Assembly (NCBI RefSeq): GCF_000224065.1
Contig: NZ_AFWT01000011.1
Span: 62,001 to 126,000, forward strand
Length of the DNA: 64,000 nt
Origin: Thiorhodococcus drewsii AZ1
Lineage (GTDB): Bacteria > Pseudomonadota > Gammaproteobacteria > Chromatiales > Chromatiaceae
Direction of reading: 5' to 3'
The notes under the pieces are model-generated. The model did no database searches. It was not told the DNA's origin and saw nothing but the letters and a program-made list of their open reading frames with translations. Positions 25,805-38,429 of this stretch are shown piece after piece; the first letter of the stretch is position 1; the number at the start of each line of letters is the position of its first letter. A program made the translations under genes and the position numbers.

Positions 25805-26461
25805 ATGAACGCGGATCCACATCGCCCGGAGTCCACGGAGGAGGGCAGTACGCCACAGGTGGAGGATGCGTCTCTGCGCGCGGCCGTGGATGCCTACATG
25901 GAGACGACGGCGGCCGAGCCACCGGCGCAGCAGGGCGCGTCGGGCGAGTCGGAGGCTCAGGCCGAGGGCGAGTCCGAGCAGATCTCGGCCGAGGAGTTGG
26001 TCGCCGCGCTTGAGGTGGCGAAGGCCGAAGCCGACGACCATCGCGAGCAGGTGCTGCGCGCGCGCGCCGACATGGAGAATCTGCGTCGTCGGCACAGTGC
26101 CGAGCTGGACAAGGCGCACAAGTATGCGCTGGACAATTTCGTGCGCGAACTGCTGCCGGTGCGCGACAGCCTGGAGCTGGGACACCAGGCCGCCATGGAC
26201 GAGACGGTCGACATTACCAAGCTGCGCGAGGGGACCGAGCTGACCCTGAAGCTTCTGGGCGATGTCATGGATAAATTCGGCGTGTCCCTGATCGATCCTC
26301 AGGATCAGCCGTTCAACCCCGAACTGCATCAGGCCATGACGATGCAGCCGCGCGAAGACGTGCCGCCCAACACCGTGGTCGGGGTCATTCAAAAGGGTTA
26401 CACGCTCAACGGCAGACTGGTGCGTCCGGCGCTGGTCATGGTGTCGCAGCAGGCATCCTGA
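25805..26461 (+). CDS. grpE: Nucleotide exchange factor GrpE
   Basis: The DnaK cofactor that releases ADP. Two adjacent ATGs follow GGAGGTC; 25805 has the better spacing and gives 218 residues. The first 70 residues are acidic and low in complexity, then comes the long dimerising helix (HREQVLRARADMENLRRRHS) and the C-terminal beta domain (FNPELHQAMTMQP; TVVGVIQKGYTLNGRLVRPA). The gene lies 83 bases after hrcA. Confidence 0.95.
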   Translation: MNADPHRPESTEEGSTPQVEDASLRAAVDAYMETTAAEPPAQQGASGESEAQAEGESEQISAEELVAALEVAKAEADDHREQVLRARADMENLRRRHSAELDKAHKYALDNFVRELLPVRDSLELGHQAAMDETVDITKLREGTELTLKLLGDVMDKFGVSLIDPQDQPFNPELHQAMTMQPREDVPPNTVVGVIQKGYTLNGRLVRPALVMVSQQAS

Positions 26462-26550
26462 ACCCAGGCTTGAACGGGGTCTGATCCTCCCCAATTCGAC
26501 TGAATTATTCGGCGCCTCAGCGCCCCTGAAACATTTTTGGAGAAGAAAAA

Positions 26551-28488
<1,938 letters not shown>

Positions 28489-28525
28489 GGTGACGAACTA
28501 GCAGCTGACCCTGGGTCCTAGGAGC

Positions 28526-28559
28526 GAAAGCGTACAGGTGCCAACACCCGTACGCTTTC
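28526..28559 (+). terminator. Intercistronic hairpin between dnaK and dnaJ
   Basis: GAAAGCGTAC and GTACGCTTTC form a perfect 10-bp stem around a 14-base loop. No T-run follows. It may be a partial terminator or an RNA-processing and stability element that lowers dnaJ relative to dnaK. Confidence 0.5.
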
Positions 28560-28611
28560 TGCTTGATAGGGCTGTTAAACTGATCAGTTGCCGGTAGCTG
28601 GAAGCAAATCA

Positions 28612-29754
28612 ATGTCAAAACGCGATTACTACGAAGTCTTGGGCATCCAACGCAATGCGAGCGAGGCCGACGTCAAAAAGGCCTTTCGCCGTCTGGCGAT
28701 GAAATATCACCCCGATCGAAACACGGGGGATGCGGATGCGGAAACCAAGTTCAAGGAAGCCAAGCAGGCTTACGATGTCCTGAGCGATGCGAAGAAGCGC
28801 TCGGCCTACGATCAGTTCGGCCATGCTGGTGTCGATTCGGGTGCGGGAGGCTTCGGTGGCGGTCCAGGGGACTTCGCTGGCGCGGGCTCCTTCTCCGATA
28901 TCTTCGGCGATGTCTTCGGCGACATCTTCGGTGGACGTACCGCCGGTGGCAGACGCAGCCAGCGCGGGGTGGACCTGCGCTACGACCTGTCGCTGACCCT
29001 GGAAGAGGCGGTTGCCGGCAAGGATGTCAAGATCCGTATTCCCACTCTGGTGGATTGCCAGTTCTGTGGCGGCAGCGGGGCCAAGCCGGGCACCCAGCCC
29101 AAGCAATGTCCAACCTGTGGGGGCATGGGGCAGGTGCGGATGCAGCAAGGCTTCTTCTCCATTCAGCAGACCTGTCCGGATTGCCGCGGCGCGGGCGTCG
29201 TGATCGACGAGCCCTGCTCGCACTGCCGTGGTCGCGGTCGGACTCAGGAGGAGAAGACGCTGTCGGTGAAGGTTCCGCCGGGCGTCGATACCGGGGACCG
29301 CATTCGCCTAGCCGGGGAAGGCGAGCGTGGCGAGCAAGGCGGTCCGCCAGGGGATCTGTATGTGCAGGTCCAGGTTATGGAGCACCCCATCTTCACCCGC
29401 GAGGACAGCAATCTCTATTGCCAGGTACCGATCGGCTTCGTTACGGCGGCGCTGGGAGGCGAGTTGGAGGTCCCGACGCTCGACGGCAAGGTGATGCTGA
29501 AGATCCCGGCGGGTACCCAGACTGGCAAGATGTTCCGAGTGCGCAATAAGGGCGTGAAGCCGGTACGTGGCGGCGTGGTGGGCGATCTCATCTGCCGAGT
29601 GACGCTGGAGACGCCGGTCAACCTGACCGACCGTCAAAAGGAATTGCTCGAGGAGTTCGAGGTCAGCGTGCGCGAGGGTGGCTCGCGGCACAATCCGCAG
29701 TCCCATTCCTGGCTCGACGGCGTCAAGAGTTTCTTCGAAAAAATGGGTCTTTGA
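28612..29754 (+). CDS. dnaJ: Chaperone DnaJ (Hsp40)
   Basis: The ATG at 28612 gives 380 residues beginning [20 protein letters not shown], with the J-domain HPD motif (KYHPDRN), a Gly/Phe-rich linker ([14 protein letters not shown]), and four zinc motifs: [24 protein letters not shown] and CSHCRGRG. It stimulates DnaK ATPase activity and delivers substrates. An eight-codon upstream extension was rejected. Confidence 0.97.
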   Translation: MSKRDYYEVLGIQRNASEADVKKAFRRLAMKYHPDRNTGDADAETKFKEAKQAYDVLSDAKKRSAYDQFGHAGVDSGAGGFGGGPGDFAGAGSFSDIFGDVFGDIFGGRTAGGRRSQRGVDLRYDLSLTLEEAVAGKDVKIRIPTLVDCQFCGGSGAKPGTQPKQCPTCGGMGQVRMQQGFFSIQQTCPDCRGAGVVIDEPCSHCRGRGRTQEEKTLSVKVPPGVDTGDRIRLAGEGERGEQGGPPGDLYVQVQVMEHPIFTREDSNLYCQVPIGFVTAALGGELEVPTLDGKVMLKIPAGTQTGKMFRVRNKGVKPVRGGVVGDLICRVTLETPVNLTDRQKELLEEFEVSVREGGSRHNPQSHSWLDGVKSFFEKMGL

Positions 29755-30681
<927 letters not shown>

Positions 30682-30693
30682 GGGTTCCGGTTA

Positions 30694-30722
30694 TGGGTGG
30701 CGAAGCCTCGTTTCGTCACCCA
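30694..30722. terminator. Terminator-like hairpin between dapB and the DUF3775 gene
   Basis: TGGGTGGCGAA and TTCGTCACCCA pair with a single mismatch around a seven-base loop, between convergent genes. Confidence 0.5.
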
Positions 30723-30761
30723 ACCTATTGATACATGCGGCGCCGGGCTTCACCCGACATG

Positions 30762-31148
30762 TCAATCCTCGCAGGAATACCCGTGGGCGATGAGCCCTTC
30801 CGTCAGGTGGTCGGCGATCATGGGGTGCGATAGCAGATAGGCGGCTGCGTTCAGCGAATAGTCTCCGATCGCGTCATCGACCGCCGACTCCCAGTCCTCG
30901 ATGGCGTAGTCTCCGCGTCCGAGCCACATGAGCGCGACCAGTTCGGCGCGTTGGCGCTCGCTCATTGTTCCAATTGTCTGCATCATCTCCTGGACGCTGT
31001 AGTCCTCGCTGTGATCGGCGAGGACCTGTAAAGCCCAGTCCTCCGTGGGGCTCGACGGGCTGTCGGGGATCACCACCTCCTCCTTGGCTTGGAACTCCCG
31101 TGCCTTCGCGACGATGTGGCACAAGGTCTCTAATTTGAGGTGCAGCAT
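30762..31148 (-). CDS. DUF3775 family protein
   Basis: A 128-residue acidic protein starting MLHLKLETLCHIVAKAREFQ with the DUF3775 pattern: SEDYSVQEMMQTIGTMSERQ, then AELVALMWLGRGDY, and a C-terminal L-SHPMIADHLTEGL. No biochemical function is known for the family. It stands alone between dapB and the initiator tRNA; AGGACACC before the ATG is a usable ribosome binding site. Confidence 0.8.
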   Translation of the reverse strand: MLHLKLETLCHIVAKAREFQAKEEVVIPDSPSSPTEDWALQVLADHSEDYSVQEMMQTIGTMSERQRAELVALMWLGRGDYAIEDWESAVDDAIGDYSLNAAAYLLSHPMIADHLTEGLIAHGYSCED

Positions 31149-31346
31149 ACTTGGTGTCCTCTTCCACCTGTTTCAGGTCGACCCATCGCTTCGCCAGGAT
31201 GGCTGTCCGTAGGGTGACGCTCGGTCTGATTGGAGTCCATTGTACTGCGATCCACCCGGTTGTCGGGTCGAACGCAGATCAGTATTGGCATGATCCTCGG
31301 TTCCCGAGGCGCGCCCGATGCCACCAACATTTATGCGTTCGATGGG

Positions 31347-31375
31347 TTGCGCTCTGGCGATAAGATCTCTATACT
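31347..31375 (+). promoter_or_regulatory. Promoter of the initiator tRNA gene
   Basis: TTGCGC (31347-31352) and TATACT (31370-31375) are 17 bases apart, putting the start about six bases before the tRNA. Confidence 0.65.
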
Positions 31376-31387
31376 TGTTTCTTCTGA

Positions 31388-31464
<77 letters not shown>

Positions 31465-31470
31465 AATTAA

Positions 31471-31504
31471 AAAGGCTTAGAGTTTATGACTCTAAGCCTT
31501 TTTT
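31471..31504 (+). terminator. Rho-independent terminator of the tRNA gene
   Basis: AAAGGCTTAGAGT pairs fully with ACTCTAAGCCTTT around a five-base loop, and the second arm runs into a T-run of six. Confidence 0.92.
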
Positions 31505-31590
31505 CGTTGTGTCCGACCTTGAGTGGGGTGCTCGTCCTTGCTGCACCTTGGATTATGCCGAGGTCTGTTGTGCGGGAGAATCGGACGTTG

Positions 31591-32121
31591 TCATTGTGCG
31601 CTGCGTCGCGATCGTTTGCGTGCGACCAGAGCGGCGAGGATGGCAAGGCCCGCTATGACATAGAGAAAGAGGCTTGCGTCTTTCGGGAGCGAGTGCGGAA
31701 TATATTCGCCGAGATAGAAGCCGATCAGGCTGAAAATCGTGGCCCAAACTGAGGTCGCGATAGCGCTGAAAATCAGGAATCGGCGCAGAGGAATCTCGCT
31801 CAATCCCGCCATCATCAGAAAGAGCGTTCTCATCCCGTAGAGATAGCGATAGGTGAGCAAGAGGAGCATGGAATGCTTCTTCAGCCAGACCTTTGGGGCA
31901 TGAAGACGACTGGAGAGTACGGGACTCTTTTCGATCCGTTCGGCGCCGAAAAAACGCGCCATGATGAAATAGAACCAATCCGCTAAGAGCGTTCCGGCGA
32001 GTGCGGCAAGAAAGACCCAGTGAAGCGTCATGAGGCCGCGTTGGGCCGCAAAGGCCGCTGCGATGAGGGTCAGTTCACCTTCGAACATGGCGCCGAAGGA
32101 TATGCCGAGATAGATCAGCAT
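31591..32121 (-). CDS. DedA/VTT-family membrane protein
   Basis: The ATG at 32121 gives 176 residues; the open frame upstream (74 codons) lacks homology. The sequence MLIYLGISFGAMFEGELTLI, then FLAALAGTLLADWFYFIMAR and a Gly-containing YRYLYGMRTLFLMMAGLSEI segment match the DedA/SNARE-associated pattern of acidic and Arg residues in re-entrant helices. Family members transport or flip polyprenyl phosphate or phospholipids and affect membrane potential. The first helix is somewhat shorter than usual. It is divergent from the CxxCxxCC protein. Confidence 0.8.
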   Translation of the reverse strand: MLIYLGISFGAMFEGELTLIAAAFAAQRGLMTLHWVFLAALAGTLLADWFYFIMARFFGAERIEKSPVLSSRLHAPKVWLKKHSMLLLLTYRYLYGMRTLFLMMAGLSEIPLRRFLIFSAIATSVWATIFSLIGFYLGEYIPHSLPKDASLFLYVIAGLAILAALVARKRSRRSAQ

Positions 32122-32370
32122 CGAAGGGTTTCCATTGCAAGGGATTCGATCATTGATGCGGCGGGAAGTGACGGCTGTCGACGTGGGCCCGAGCATATTG
32201 CGACGTTTGTCGAGTGAGTTGGATACACTATCACCGCTCGGGATCGGAAAAATGCCGTTTTTGGCGGCTCTTGAGTATGCTGGTGTTTTAACACTCTTTT
32301 TGGACGATTCGAAGACGTCGGGTGTCGCGCGTCGATTTCCCATCTTCGATGAAGATCATGGCCATTGATA

Positions 32371-32934
32371 ATGTCGAATCGAAACGATGTCTCCTCGTTC
32401 TCCTCTGGAAGCCCAGGGCAGCTATCCGAGAGACATGAGGAATCATCCATCTCGCATCTGTTCCCGCGCCTTGGTTTCATCTCTCTCTACGTGCTCAATC
32501 TGCTCACGCTAGGCCTGTTGTCCTACCTGCTCGCTCCCTTTACGAGTCTCCTCTTCTTCGACGATCCGCGTTTCTGGCGGCACTGGCACAAATTCCACAA
32601 GCTGACCCTGCGCAGCATGCATCACACGCTGGCACTGTTGCGTCAGTCCGAGTATTCCCAGGTTTTTCATGTGCCTTGGCTCAAGGCGCCCAGGATGTCG
32701 CCGGATCGAACCCGTCTGCGCGTCAGGCCCGAGTGGCTGCGTTTGCATGGCGAACACTGTGACGGCTGCACGACCTGCTGCGAGCGGATCGACTGCACGC
32801 TTATCGATCCAGACGTCAAGGGTTGCATGGTCTACGGCTCCTTTTTCTGGAAATACTTCACCTGCGGCCCCTTTCCCGAGAATCGGCGTCAGATCGACTA
32901 CTACGGCTGCGAAAAGTGGCAGTCGGACGTGTGA
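32371..32934 (+). CDS. Membrane-associated CxxCxxCC protein of unknown function
   Basis: The ATG at 32371 gives 187 residues. One or two hydrophobic segments (YVLNLLTLGLLSYLLAPFTS) are followed by a basic, His-rich stretch (FWRHWHKFHKLTLRSMHHTL) and a Cys-rich C-terminus: CDGCTTCC, then C at ERIDC, VKGC, FTCGPF and YYGCEKW. The C-x2-C-x2-CC pattern resembles the zinc/iron-chelating YkgJ-type domain. That suggests binding of a metal or an iron-sulfur cluster near the membrane; I cannot assign a family firmly. No neighbour on the same strand explains it. Confidence 0.65.
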   Translation: MSNRNDVSSFSSGSPGQLSERHEESSISHLFPRLGFISLYVLNLLTLGLLSYLLAPFTSLLFFDDPRFWRHWHKFHKLTLRSMHHTLALLRQSEYSQVFHVPWLKAPRMSPDRTRLRVRPEWLRLHGEHCDGCTTCCERIDCTLIDPDVKGCMVYGSFFWKYFTCGPFPENRRQIDYYGCEKWQSDV

Positions 32935-33071
32935 CATCGGAGCTGGATTTTCCGCGTTCTTTGATCCGTCGACGAGGTTGATGTCGACGGAGCGTCCCAG
33001 GCTACGCGGCCTTTCTGAAGGGCGGTCTCTGCCGCTGACAACGGGTGTCGTCAGCGGTGTTCCCGCTGACG

Positions 33072-35033
33072 CTAGAGTCCGACCTTGAACTGACCGATCT
33101 CGTTGCGTAGGGCGCTGGCCAGGCGTGCTAATTCCTCGGTCGAGGTGCTGACCTGCTCGGTCGCGCTGGCGACACGCGCCGTCTGCTCCTTGAGGTTGCC
33201 GACGTTGCGCGCGATGTCTCCGGCCACGGCGGTCTGTTCCTCGGTTGCGGTGGCGATCTGGGTGGTCATGTCGTCCATGGTGCGCACCCTGGACACGATG
33301 CCGTCCAGCGCCTGGTCGACATGCTGGGCCTGGTTGACCACGTTCTCGGTCTGCTCGCGGCTATGGTTGATGCGCTCCACGGCCAGGCGCGTACTGCTGC
33401 GCAACTGCTCGATGGTCTGGCGGATCTCCTCGGTGGAGTTTCGGGTGCGCCCGGCGAGCGTGCGCACTTCGTCCGCTACCACCGCGAATCCGCGTCCCTG
33501 CTCTCCGGCCCGTGCGGCCTCGATCGCGGCGTTGAGGGCGAGCAGGTTGGTTTGATCGGCGATGCTTTTGATCACCTCTACCACGATGTCCACGGTCTCG
33601 CTGGCGCGCCCGACCTCCTCGATCACGCTTGCGCTTTCCTGGATGTCGCTGTCCAGGGTACGGATCGCGATCAATGCTTGAGCCTCGGCCTCGCGACCTT
33701 GGCTCGCCTCGGTACGTGCCTGATCGGTCGCCTTCGCCGTGTCGTGAACATTGCGCGACACCTCTTGCAGGGTCATCGACATCTCTTCGACTGCTGCGGC
33801 GACCTGCTCGGTTTCGGCGACCTGTTGTTGAATCGTCGTGCGATTTTCTTCGCTCACCATATTCAGCTCTTCCGCCGACGATGCCAACTGTGCGACTGAG
33901 CCTTGGACCGCGCGGACGATCCCTTGGAGCTTATCGACGAAGCGATTGAAGCTGTGGGCGAGTGCGCTCAGTTCGTCCCGCCCGTCAGCGGGAAGACGGG
34001 TCGTGAGGTCACCATCACCATCGGCGATATCGGCGAGCATCAGGTTCATTTGGCGCAGTGGACGGGTGATGGCCCGAATGACCATCCAGGAGAGCAGCAC
34101 GCCGAATATGACGGCGACGCTGGTCAGCACGATCAGGCGCAGCTCGGTCTCATTGAACTGGTTCTCGATGCGCTCGGATTGCTGGTTCAGGGACTCGGCG
34201 ACGCTAGTACGCAATGCCTCGGCCTTCTCCGCGATCTGGGGTCCGATCTCGTCCAGCGTTTGAATCCCCGCGTTTCGGGCCTCAATGACCCTGACCACTG
34301 TATTGAATGCCTCCTCATAGCTGGATAGAAGCCCTGCCACCTTCAGGGTCAGCGCACGCCGCTCGGGTTGGTCGCCAATGGCGCTCAAGGCGTCGTTCAG
34401 CGGTACGAGTTCCCCTTTCACTCCCCGCATCGAGTCGGCATCGTTTTCCAGCAGATATTTGACGACAAAGAGGCGCAGTTGCAGTAGATGCCGTTGGGCG
34501 ACACCCACGCGGTAGCTCGTCTCGATGTCCCCATTGCGATGCGCGGTTTCCATCATCTCGGTCAGCGCATCCGCGATCTGGGGACCGATGACGTCGAGCT
34601 TCTCCTCGACGAGCGCATTGCGCTGCTCCATATTGGTCACGATCGTCGAGTCGAACGTGTCGATGTATCGGGCATTCAATGCGGCGATTTCCTCCATCAG
34701 CTTTACCCGGCGCGGTTCCTGGATCGCCTGGCGCGCCCGCTCCAATTCCGTCTGGCTCGTTGCACGTTCCTCTCTGAACGTTTCGGCGTCTCGCGGGTCG
34801 CGCGATTTCAGGTAGGACTTCACCGCAAGGCGCTGTTGCAGCAGATCGGAACGGATTTTGGCGGCGACATCGGCGTTCGGGATCAGGTTCTGGGTAATCG
34901 TCCCGACCGCTCGATCCACCGTTCGATTGGCCTGGAAGGCCACGATTCCTTCAGAGACCAGGAGGAAAATCAGTAATCCGGGTACGAGCCAGATTTTGAA
35001 GCCAACGGATAGCTTGTTGAGCAATGACTGCAT
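33072..35033 (-). CDS. Methyl-accepting chemotaxis protein
   Basis: A 653-residue chemoreceptor: first membrane helix at about residues 14-33, a mainly helical periplasmic domain of about 260 residues (a size like helical bimodular ligand-binding domains), second helix ([20 protein letters not shown]), HAMP ([20 protein letters not shown]) and a signalling domain with the conserved tip [20 protein letters not shown] followed by [15 protein letters not shown]. There is no CheR-binding pentapeptide at the C-terminus (GQFKVGL). The ligand is unknown. It is a single gene. Confidence 0.94.
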   Translation of the reverse strand: MQSLLNKLSVGFKIWLVPGLLIFLLVSEGIVAFQANRTVDRAVGTITQNLIPNADVAAKIRSDLLQQRLAVKSYLKSRDPRDAETFREERATSQTELERARQAIQEPRRVKLMEEIAALNARYIDTFDSTIVTNMEQRNALVEEKLDVIGPQIADALTEMMETAHRNGDIETSYRVGVAQRHLLQLRLFVVKYLLENDADSMRGVKGELVPLNDALSAIGDQPERRALTLKVAGLLSSYEEAFNTVVRVIEARNAGIQTLDEIGPQIAEKAEALRTSVAESLNQQSERIENQFNETELRLIVLTSVAVIFGVLLSWMVIRAITRPLRQMNLMLADIADGDGDLTTRLPADGRDELSALAHSFNRFVDKLQGIVRAVQGSVAQLASSAEELNMVSEENRTTIQQQVAETEQVAAAVEEMSMTLQEVSRNVHDTAKATDQARTEASQGREAEAQALIAIRTLDSDIQESASVIEEVGRASETVDIVVEVIKSIADQTNLLALNAAIEAARAGEQGRGFAVVADEVRTLAGRTRNSTEEIRQTIEQLRSSTRLAVERINHSREQTENVVNQAQHVDQALDGIVSRVRTMDDMTTQIATATEEQTAVAGDIARNVGNLKEQTARVASATEQVSTSTEELARLASALRNEIGQFKVGL

Positions 35034-35338
35034 GTCCTCGTTCCTTCATCAATGTAGGAATGGTCCCAGCTGAATCGGCATCAGGCGATGACAGCGTTGA
35101 CTGGGGTTAGGGGGGGCTGTGCGTTGAATCGGACTCTATGCCGTTCTCGCACATCTGCATTCGACCGGTGCGAAGAATAGCGCCGCCGCTGGAATCGAAA
35201 TGAGGTGGGTATCGCAGAATTTCGCACTAATAAGGTCGGGATTGGGGCGCGGGGGATAGGCGGTGGCCAAATCGAGTGCATGCGAAGAAAACGTGAATGG
35301 CGTGCATGCTGGAAAACATTCGTGCTTGCTGCGTTACT
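35034..35338. other. Intergenic region upstream of the chemoreceptor gene
   Basis: About 305 bases between two minus-strand genes, presumably holding the chemoreceptor promoter. I looked for sigma-28 and sigma-54 boxes and found no convincing match, and there is no ORF with a ribosome binding site. Confidence 0.35.
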
Positions 35339-37369
35339 TCATCGTGAGTTCGGCCCTGCTTGCGAGTCGTGCTCTGCGATCTGGACTCGGTTGCGGCCTT
35401 GTTCCTTGGCGTCGAGCAGGGCATCGTCGACACGCTTGAGCAGGGATTGGATCGGTTCCTCCAGTTCGGCTTCGGCAACCCCGAGGCTCACGGTGAACTG
35501 CTCCAGCGGAGGAATCCGCAGCGACGCAACGCAGGCGCGCAAGGTTTCGGCAACGGTAGCGGCGGCACGCAGTCTGGTGTTGGGGAGCAGGATCATGAAC
35601 TCCTCTCCCCCCCAGCGGGCCAGTTTGTCGGTTTTGCGCAGCCGCTCCGAGAGTGTTTGGGTCAGGCGTGTGAGGGCAAGATCGCCCACATCGTGCCCGA
35701 AGGTGTCGTTGATCGATTTGAATCGATCGATGTCGAGCATGATCAGCGAATAGGGTGTCCCATGACGCTTGGCCAGATCGTGCGCCATCTTCAGCATCTG
35801 TTCGCAGTAACGACGATTCCAGATGTCGGTGAGTGGATCGTGATGGGCGGCGTGCTGGAGTTCGGCCTCCAGGATCTTGCGGTCGGTGATGTCGATCAGT
35901 ACGCCGTTGAAGAGCGTGAAGGCGTTGGTATGCTGGCGTGGTCGAGAGCGTCCGAGCAGCCATTTGACGCCTTTGGGTGTCTTGACGCGCCACTCGCATT
36001 GCCAAGGGTCGTGGCTGCGAACGGCGCGCTGAATGCTTCTGCTGAGCAGCCCCTGGTCGTCTGGATGGGTCGTGGCGAGCAAGGGAATGGGATCGGGCAG
36101 ATCCGGCTCTTCCGGTAGACCGAGCAGTTTTCCCAGTCCGGCGCTGACGAACAGCATGTCGATCTGGCCGTTGGCGTCGACCTGCATCTGGAAGACGACG
36201 CCGGGAAATGAATTGGCCAGATCGATGACCTGCGCCTCGCGCGCCTTCTGTTCGGTTAAATCCGAGAAACTGACGACGACGCCGACACATGTCCGCGCTC
36301 GCACGATGGGTGCGGCGTAAAGGAGGGTGGGTATCTGTACGCCGTCGCCACGGATCAGCCATTCCTCGTGGTTTTTAAGTGCCTGTCGGTTCGTTCCCAC
36401 GCCTTGAATCGCGTAGGTCTTCGATTCGCTTGCGTCGGGGAATATGGTCCGCAGATGCGCGTTCAGCAGTTCGCTCTCATGGCGATATCCGAGTAGGCGC
36501 AATGCCGCTGGGTTGACGAAGGTGAAGCGGCCGTCCAGGTCGATGCCGAAGACGCCGTCATGGATGCTGTCGAGCAGGAGTCGATTGAAATGCTCCGTCT
36601 CTTTTTGTGCGGTGATGTCGTGGATGATCGAGAGGAGTAGACGCCGGTCACCCACCTCTACGGGACCTGCGTAGGTTTGTACATCGCGCAGACTTCCGTC
36701 CGCGAGACGATGCTTAAAGTGCAAGGGTTTGTGGCCGCCTTTCCAGGAGGCGATGCGTTGGGTGATGGGCAGGGCGGATCTGCCCAGTGAGTTGATTTCC
36801 CAGACATGCAGCGAACAGAGTTTATCGTAGGGATATCCGTAGAAGGCGACTGCGGTTGGGTTGGCGTCGACGATGGCGCCTTCCCGCTCCGGATCGATCA
36901 GCAGCATGGGGGCCGTATTGGCGCGGAACAGGCTTTCGTAGAGCGTGCGCTCGCCGTTTTGATCCGGGCCGGATGCGCGTGCCGTTTCGGCATTTGGATG
37001 CGGGTGGGTCTGGATGCGAGTCGACTGTTGATGGTGGAGCGCTGGCGCCGGATGTCCCTCTGCAAGCCAGCCGATGCGCCCGTCGGCGAGCCGAGTCTCG
37101 AAGCAGTGGCAGGTCATGACGGTCTCGGCTTCGGGCGAACGGATGTGCCAGATCTCGGAAACCGTTGACATTCGGTCGGCTTGAGCTGCGCAGATGTCGG
37201 AACGCGACGCATCCTGGTGTTCGTCGACTCGGCGCTCGAGTTGCCCGTGCGTTGGACCATCCCAGTATTCACGCGCGCTCGGGTTTGCCCACAGTAGGGC
37301 GTCCGTTGCGGGATCGATGATCCATACTGGGGTCTGAAGTCGGGTCAGGATCTGCAGCGCGTCTAACAT
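35339..37369 (-). CDS. PAS-GGDEF diguanylate cyclase
   Basis: A 676-residue soluble protein with about four PAS-like domains (beginning near residues 5, 140, 265 and 385) and a C-terminal GGDEF domain. The cyclase site is GGEEF (LARWGGEEFMILLPN), an accepted active variant, and RKTD five residues earlier forms an intact inhibitory c-di-GMP site. Activity as a product-inhibited diguanylate cyclase is therefore expected. The PAS segments could bind haem, flavin or small ligands, with no diagnostic residues that I can name. It has no membrane helix. Confidence 0.93.
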   Translation of the reverse strand: MLDALQILTRLQTPVWIIDPATDALLWANPSAREYWDGPTHGQLERRVDEHQDASRSDICAAQADRMSTVSEIWHIRSPEAETVMTCHCFETRLADGRIGWLAEGHPAPALHHQQSTRIQTHPHPNAETARASGPDQNGERTLYESLFRANTAPMLLIDPEREGAIVDANPTAVAFYGYPYDKLCSLHVWEINSLGRSALPITQRIASWKGGHKPLHFKHRLADGSLRDVQTYAGPVEVGDRRLLLSIIHDITAQKETEHFNRLLLDSIHDGVFGIDLDGRFTFVNPAALRLLGYRHESELLNAHLRTIFPDASESKTYAIQGVGTNRQALKNHEEWLIRGDGVQIPTLLYAAPIVRARTCVGVVVSFSDLTEQKAREAQVIDLANSFPGVVFQMQVDANGQIDMLFVSAGLGKLLGLPEEPDLPDPIPLLATTHPDDQGLLSRSIQRAVRSHDPWQCEWRVKTPKGVKWLLGRSRPRQHTNAFTLFNGVLIDITDRKILEAELQHAAHHDPLTDIWNRRYCEQMLKMAHDLAKRHGTPYSLIMLDIDRFKSINDTFGHDVGDLALTRLTQTLSERLRKTDKLARWGGEEFMILLPNTRLRAAATVAETLRACVASLRIPPLEQFTVSLGVAEAELEEPIQSLLKRVDDALLDAKEQGRNRVQIAEHDSQAGPNSR

Positions 37370-37591
37370 CGGGAGGCCGTCTTGTGGGGCATGGGGGTTG
37401 GATGGAGCTTGGGGGTCAGGTGATTGCAGGAGATGGAATCGTCCAACGATCTCGGCGTGGATCGATGGTAAACGAGGGCGAGCCTGAATAGCGGGGTCTT
37501 GATCCGATCTATATTCGCGTACCCGTTCGATTGACCGCGCGCTCGCCTGACCTCATGCTTGAAAGGCCAGCAGCCAATTCCGTCGGTTCCA

Positions 37592-38395
37592 ATGGTGTTC
37601 TCTGCGCGTTCCTTGTGGTGTTTGCCGATCATCCTTCTGTGCGTGTCCGCTCCATCGATGGCGGGGGATTGGCGGTCCGTCGAGGCGTTCGACGAAGCGA
37701 TCTCGGTCTCGGATCTCAGCGAGGTCAGCCATCACCTGATCCGGGCCTCGGATGGGGAGAAAATTGAGGCGCACCTCGTTTTTTTCACCTCCAGCGCCTT
37801 TCGTCTCAAGGTCGTCGACCTCGGAGACAGGGCGCTGACCGGCCATATCGATTTGGCCGATGCGCTCAGATCCGCCGGATGCGTTGCCGGCGTCAACGGC
37901 GGCTTTTTTCATCGCGATGGCAGACCGCTCGGTCTGGTGATCGCGTCGGGGCAGAGGATTAACCGCTTCGAGACCTCAAGGCTGCTCAGCGGCCTGATCT
38001 ATGGCGATGCGCGTGGGATCTATCTGATACGCCGGGGCCGATTCGAGGATCGCCCGGGCATCGATGCCTTGCTGCAAAGCGGGCCCTACCTGGTCGAGGC
38101 GGGCAGGGCGGTTCGAGGGCTCTCGGACGCTGCGACCGCCTCAAGAACCTTCGTCGCCACCGACTGGCGCGGTCGTTGGCTGCTCGGCGCGATGCATGCT
38201 CGCATTACCTTGGCCGAGTTGGGTGAACTGCTCGCGACTTCTGGGTTGCTGGCGCCCTGGCGGGTCGACCGCGCGCTCAATCTCGACGGGGGCTCGTCGA
38301 CCGGCTTCTTTTTCGCCGGTGCCGCCGATCGGTCCTCAGTGATTCTCCGCCCGCGTAAGGCCGTGCGCACGCTGCTCGGAATCGTGCCACGCTGA
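37592..38395 (+). CDS. Secreted phosphodiester glycosidase-family (NAGPA-like) protein
   Basis: The ATG at 37592 gives 267 residues with a clear signal peptide (SLWCLPIILLCVSAPSMA, cleavage before GDW). The conserved family blocks GCVAGVNGGFFHRDGRPLGL and VDRALNLDGGSSTGFFF are present, with the paired Asp/Asn and Gly residues that form the active site of the uncovering-enzyme family. It would act in the periplasm on a sugar phosphodiester, for example from capsule or teichoic-like polymers; the substrate is unknown. The next gene, an esterase, begins 34 bases downstream. Confidence 0.8.
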   Translation: MVFSARSLWCLPIILLCVSAPSMAGDWRSVEAFDEAISVSDLSEVSHHLIRASDGEKIEAHLVFFTSSAFRLKVVDLGDRALTGHIDLADALRSAGCVAGVNGGFFHRDGRPLGLVIASGQRINRFETSRLLSGLIYGDARGIYLIRRGRFEDRPGIDALLQSGPYLVEAGRAVRGLSDAATASRTFVATDWRGRWLLGAMHARITLAELGELLATSGLLAPWRVDRALNLDGGSSTGFFFAGAADRSSVILRPRKAVRTLLGIVPR

Positions 38396-38429
38396 CATTT
38401 GCCGACCACTTCCAATCGGAGACCGCACG

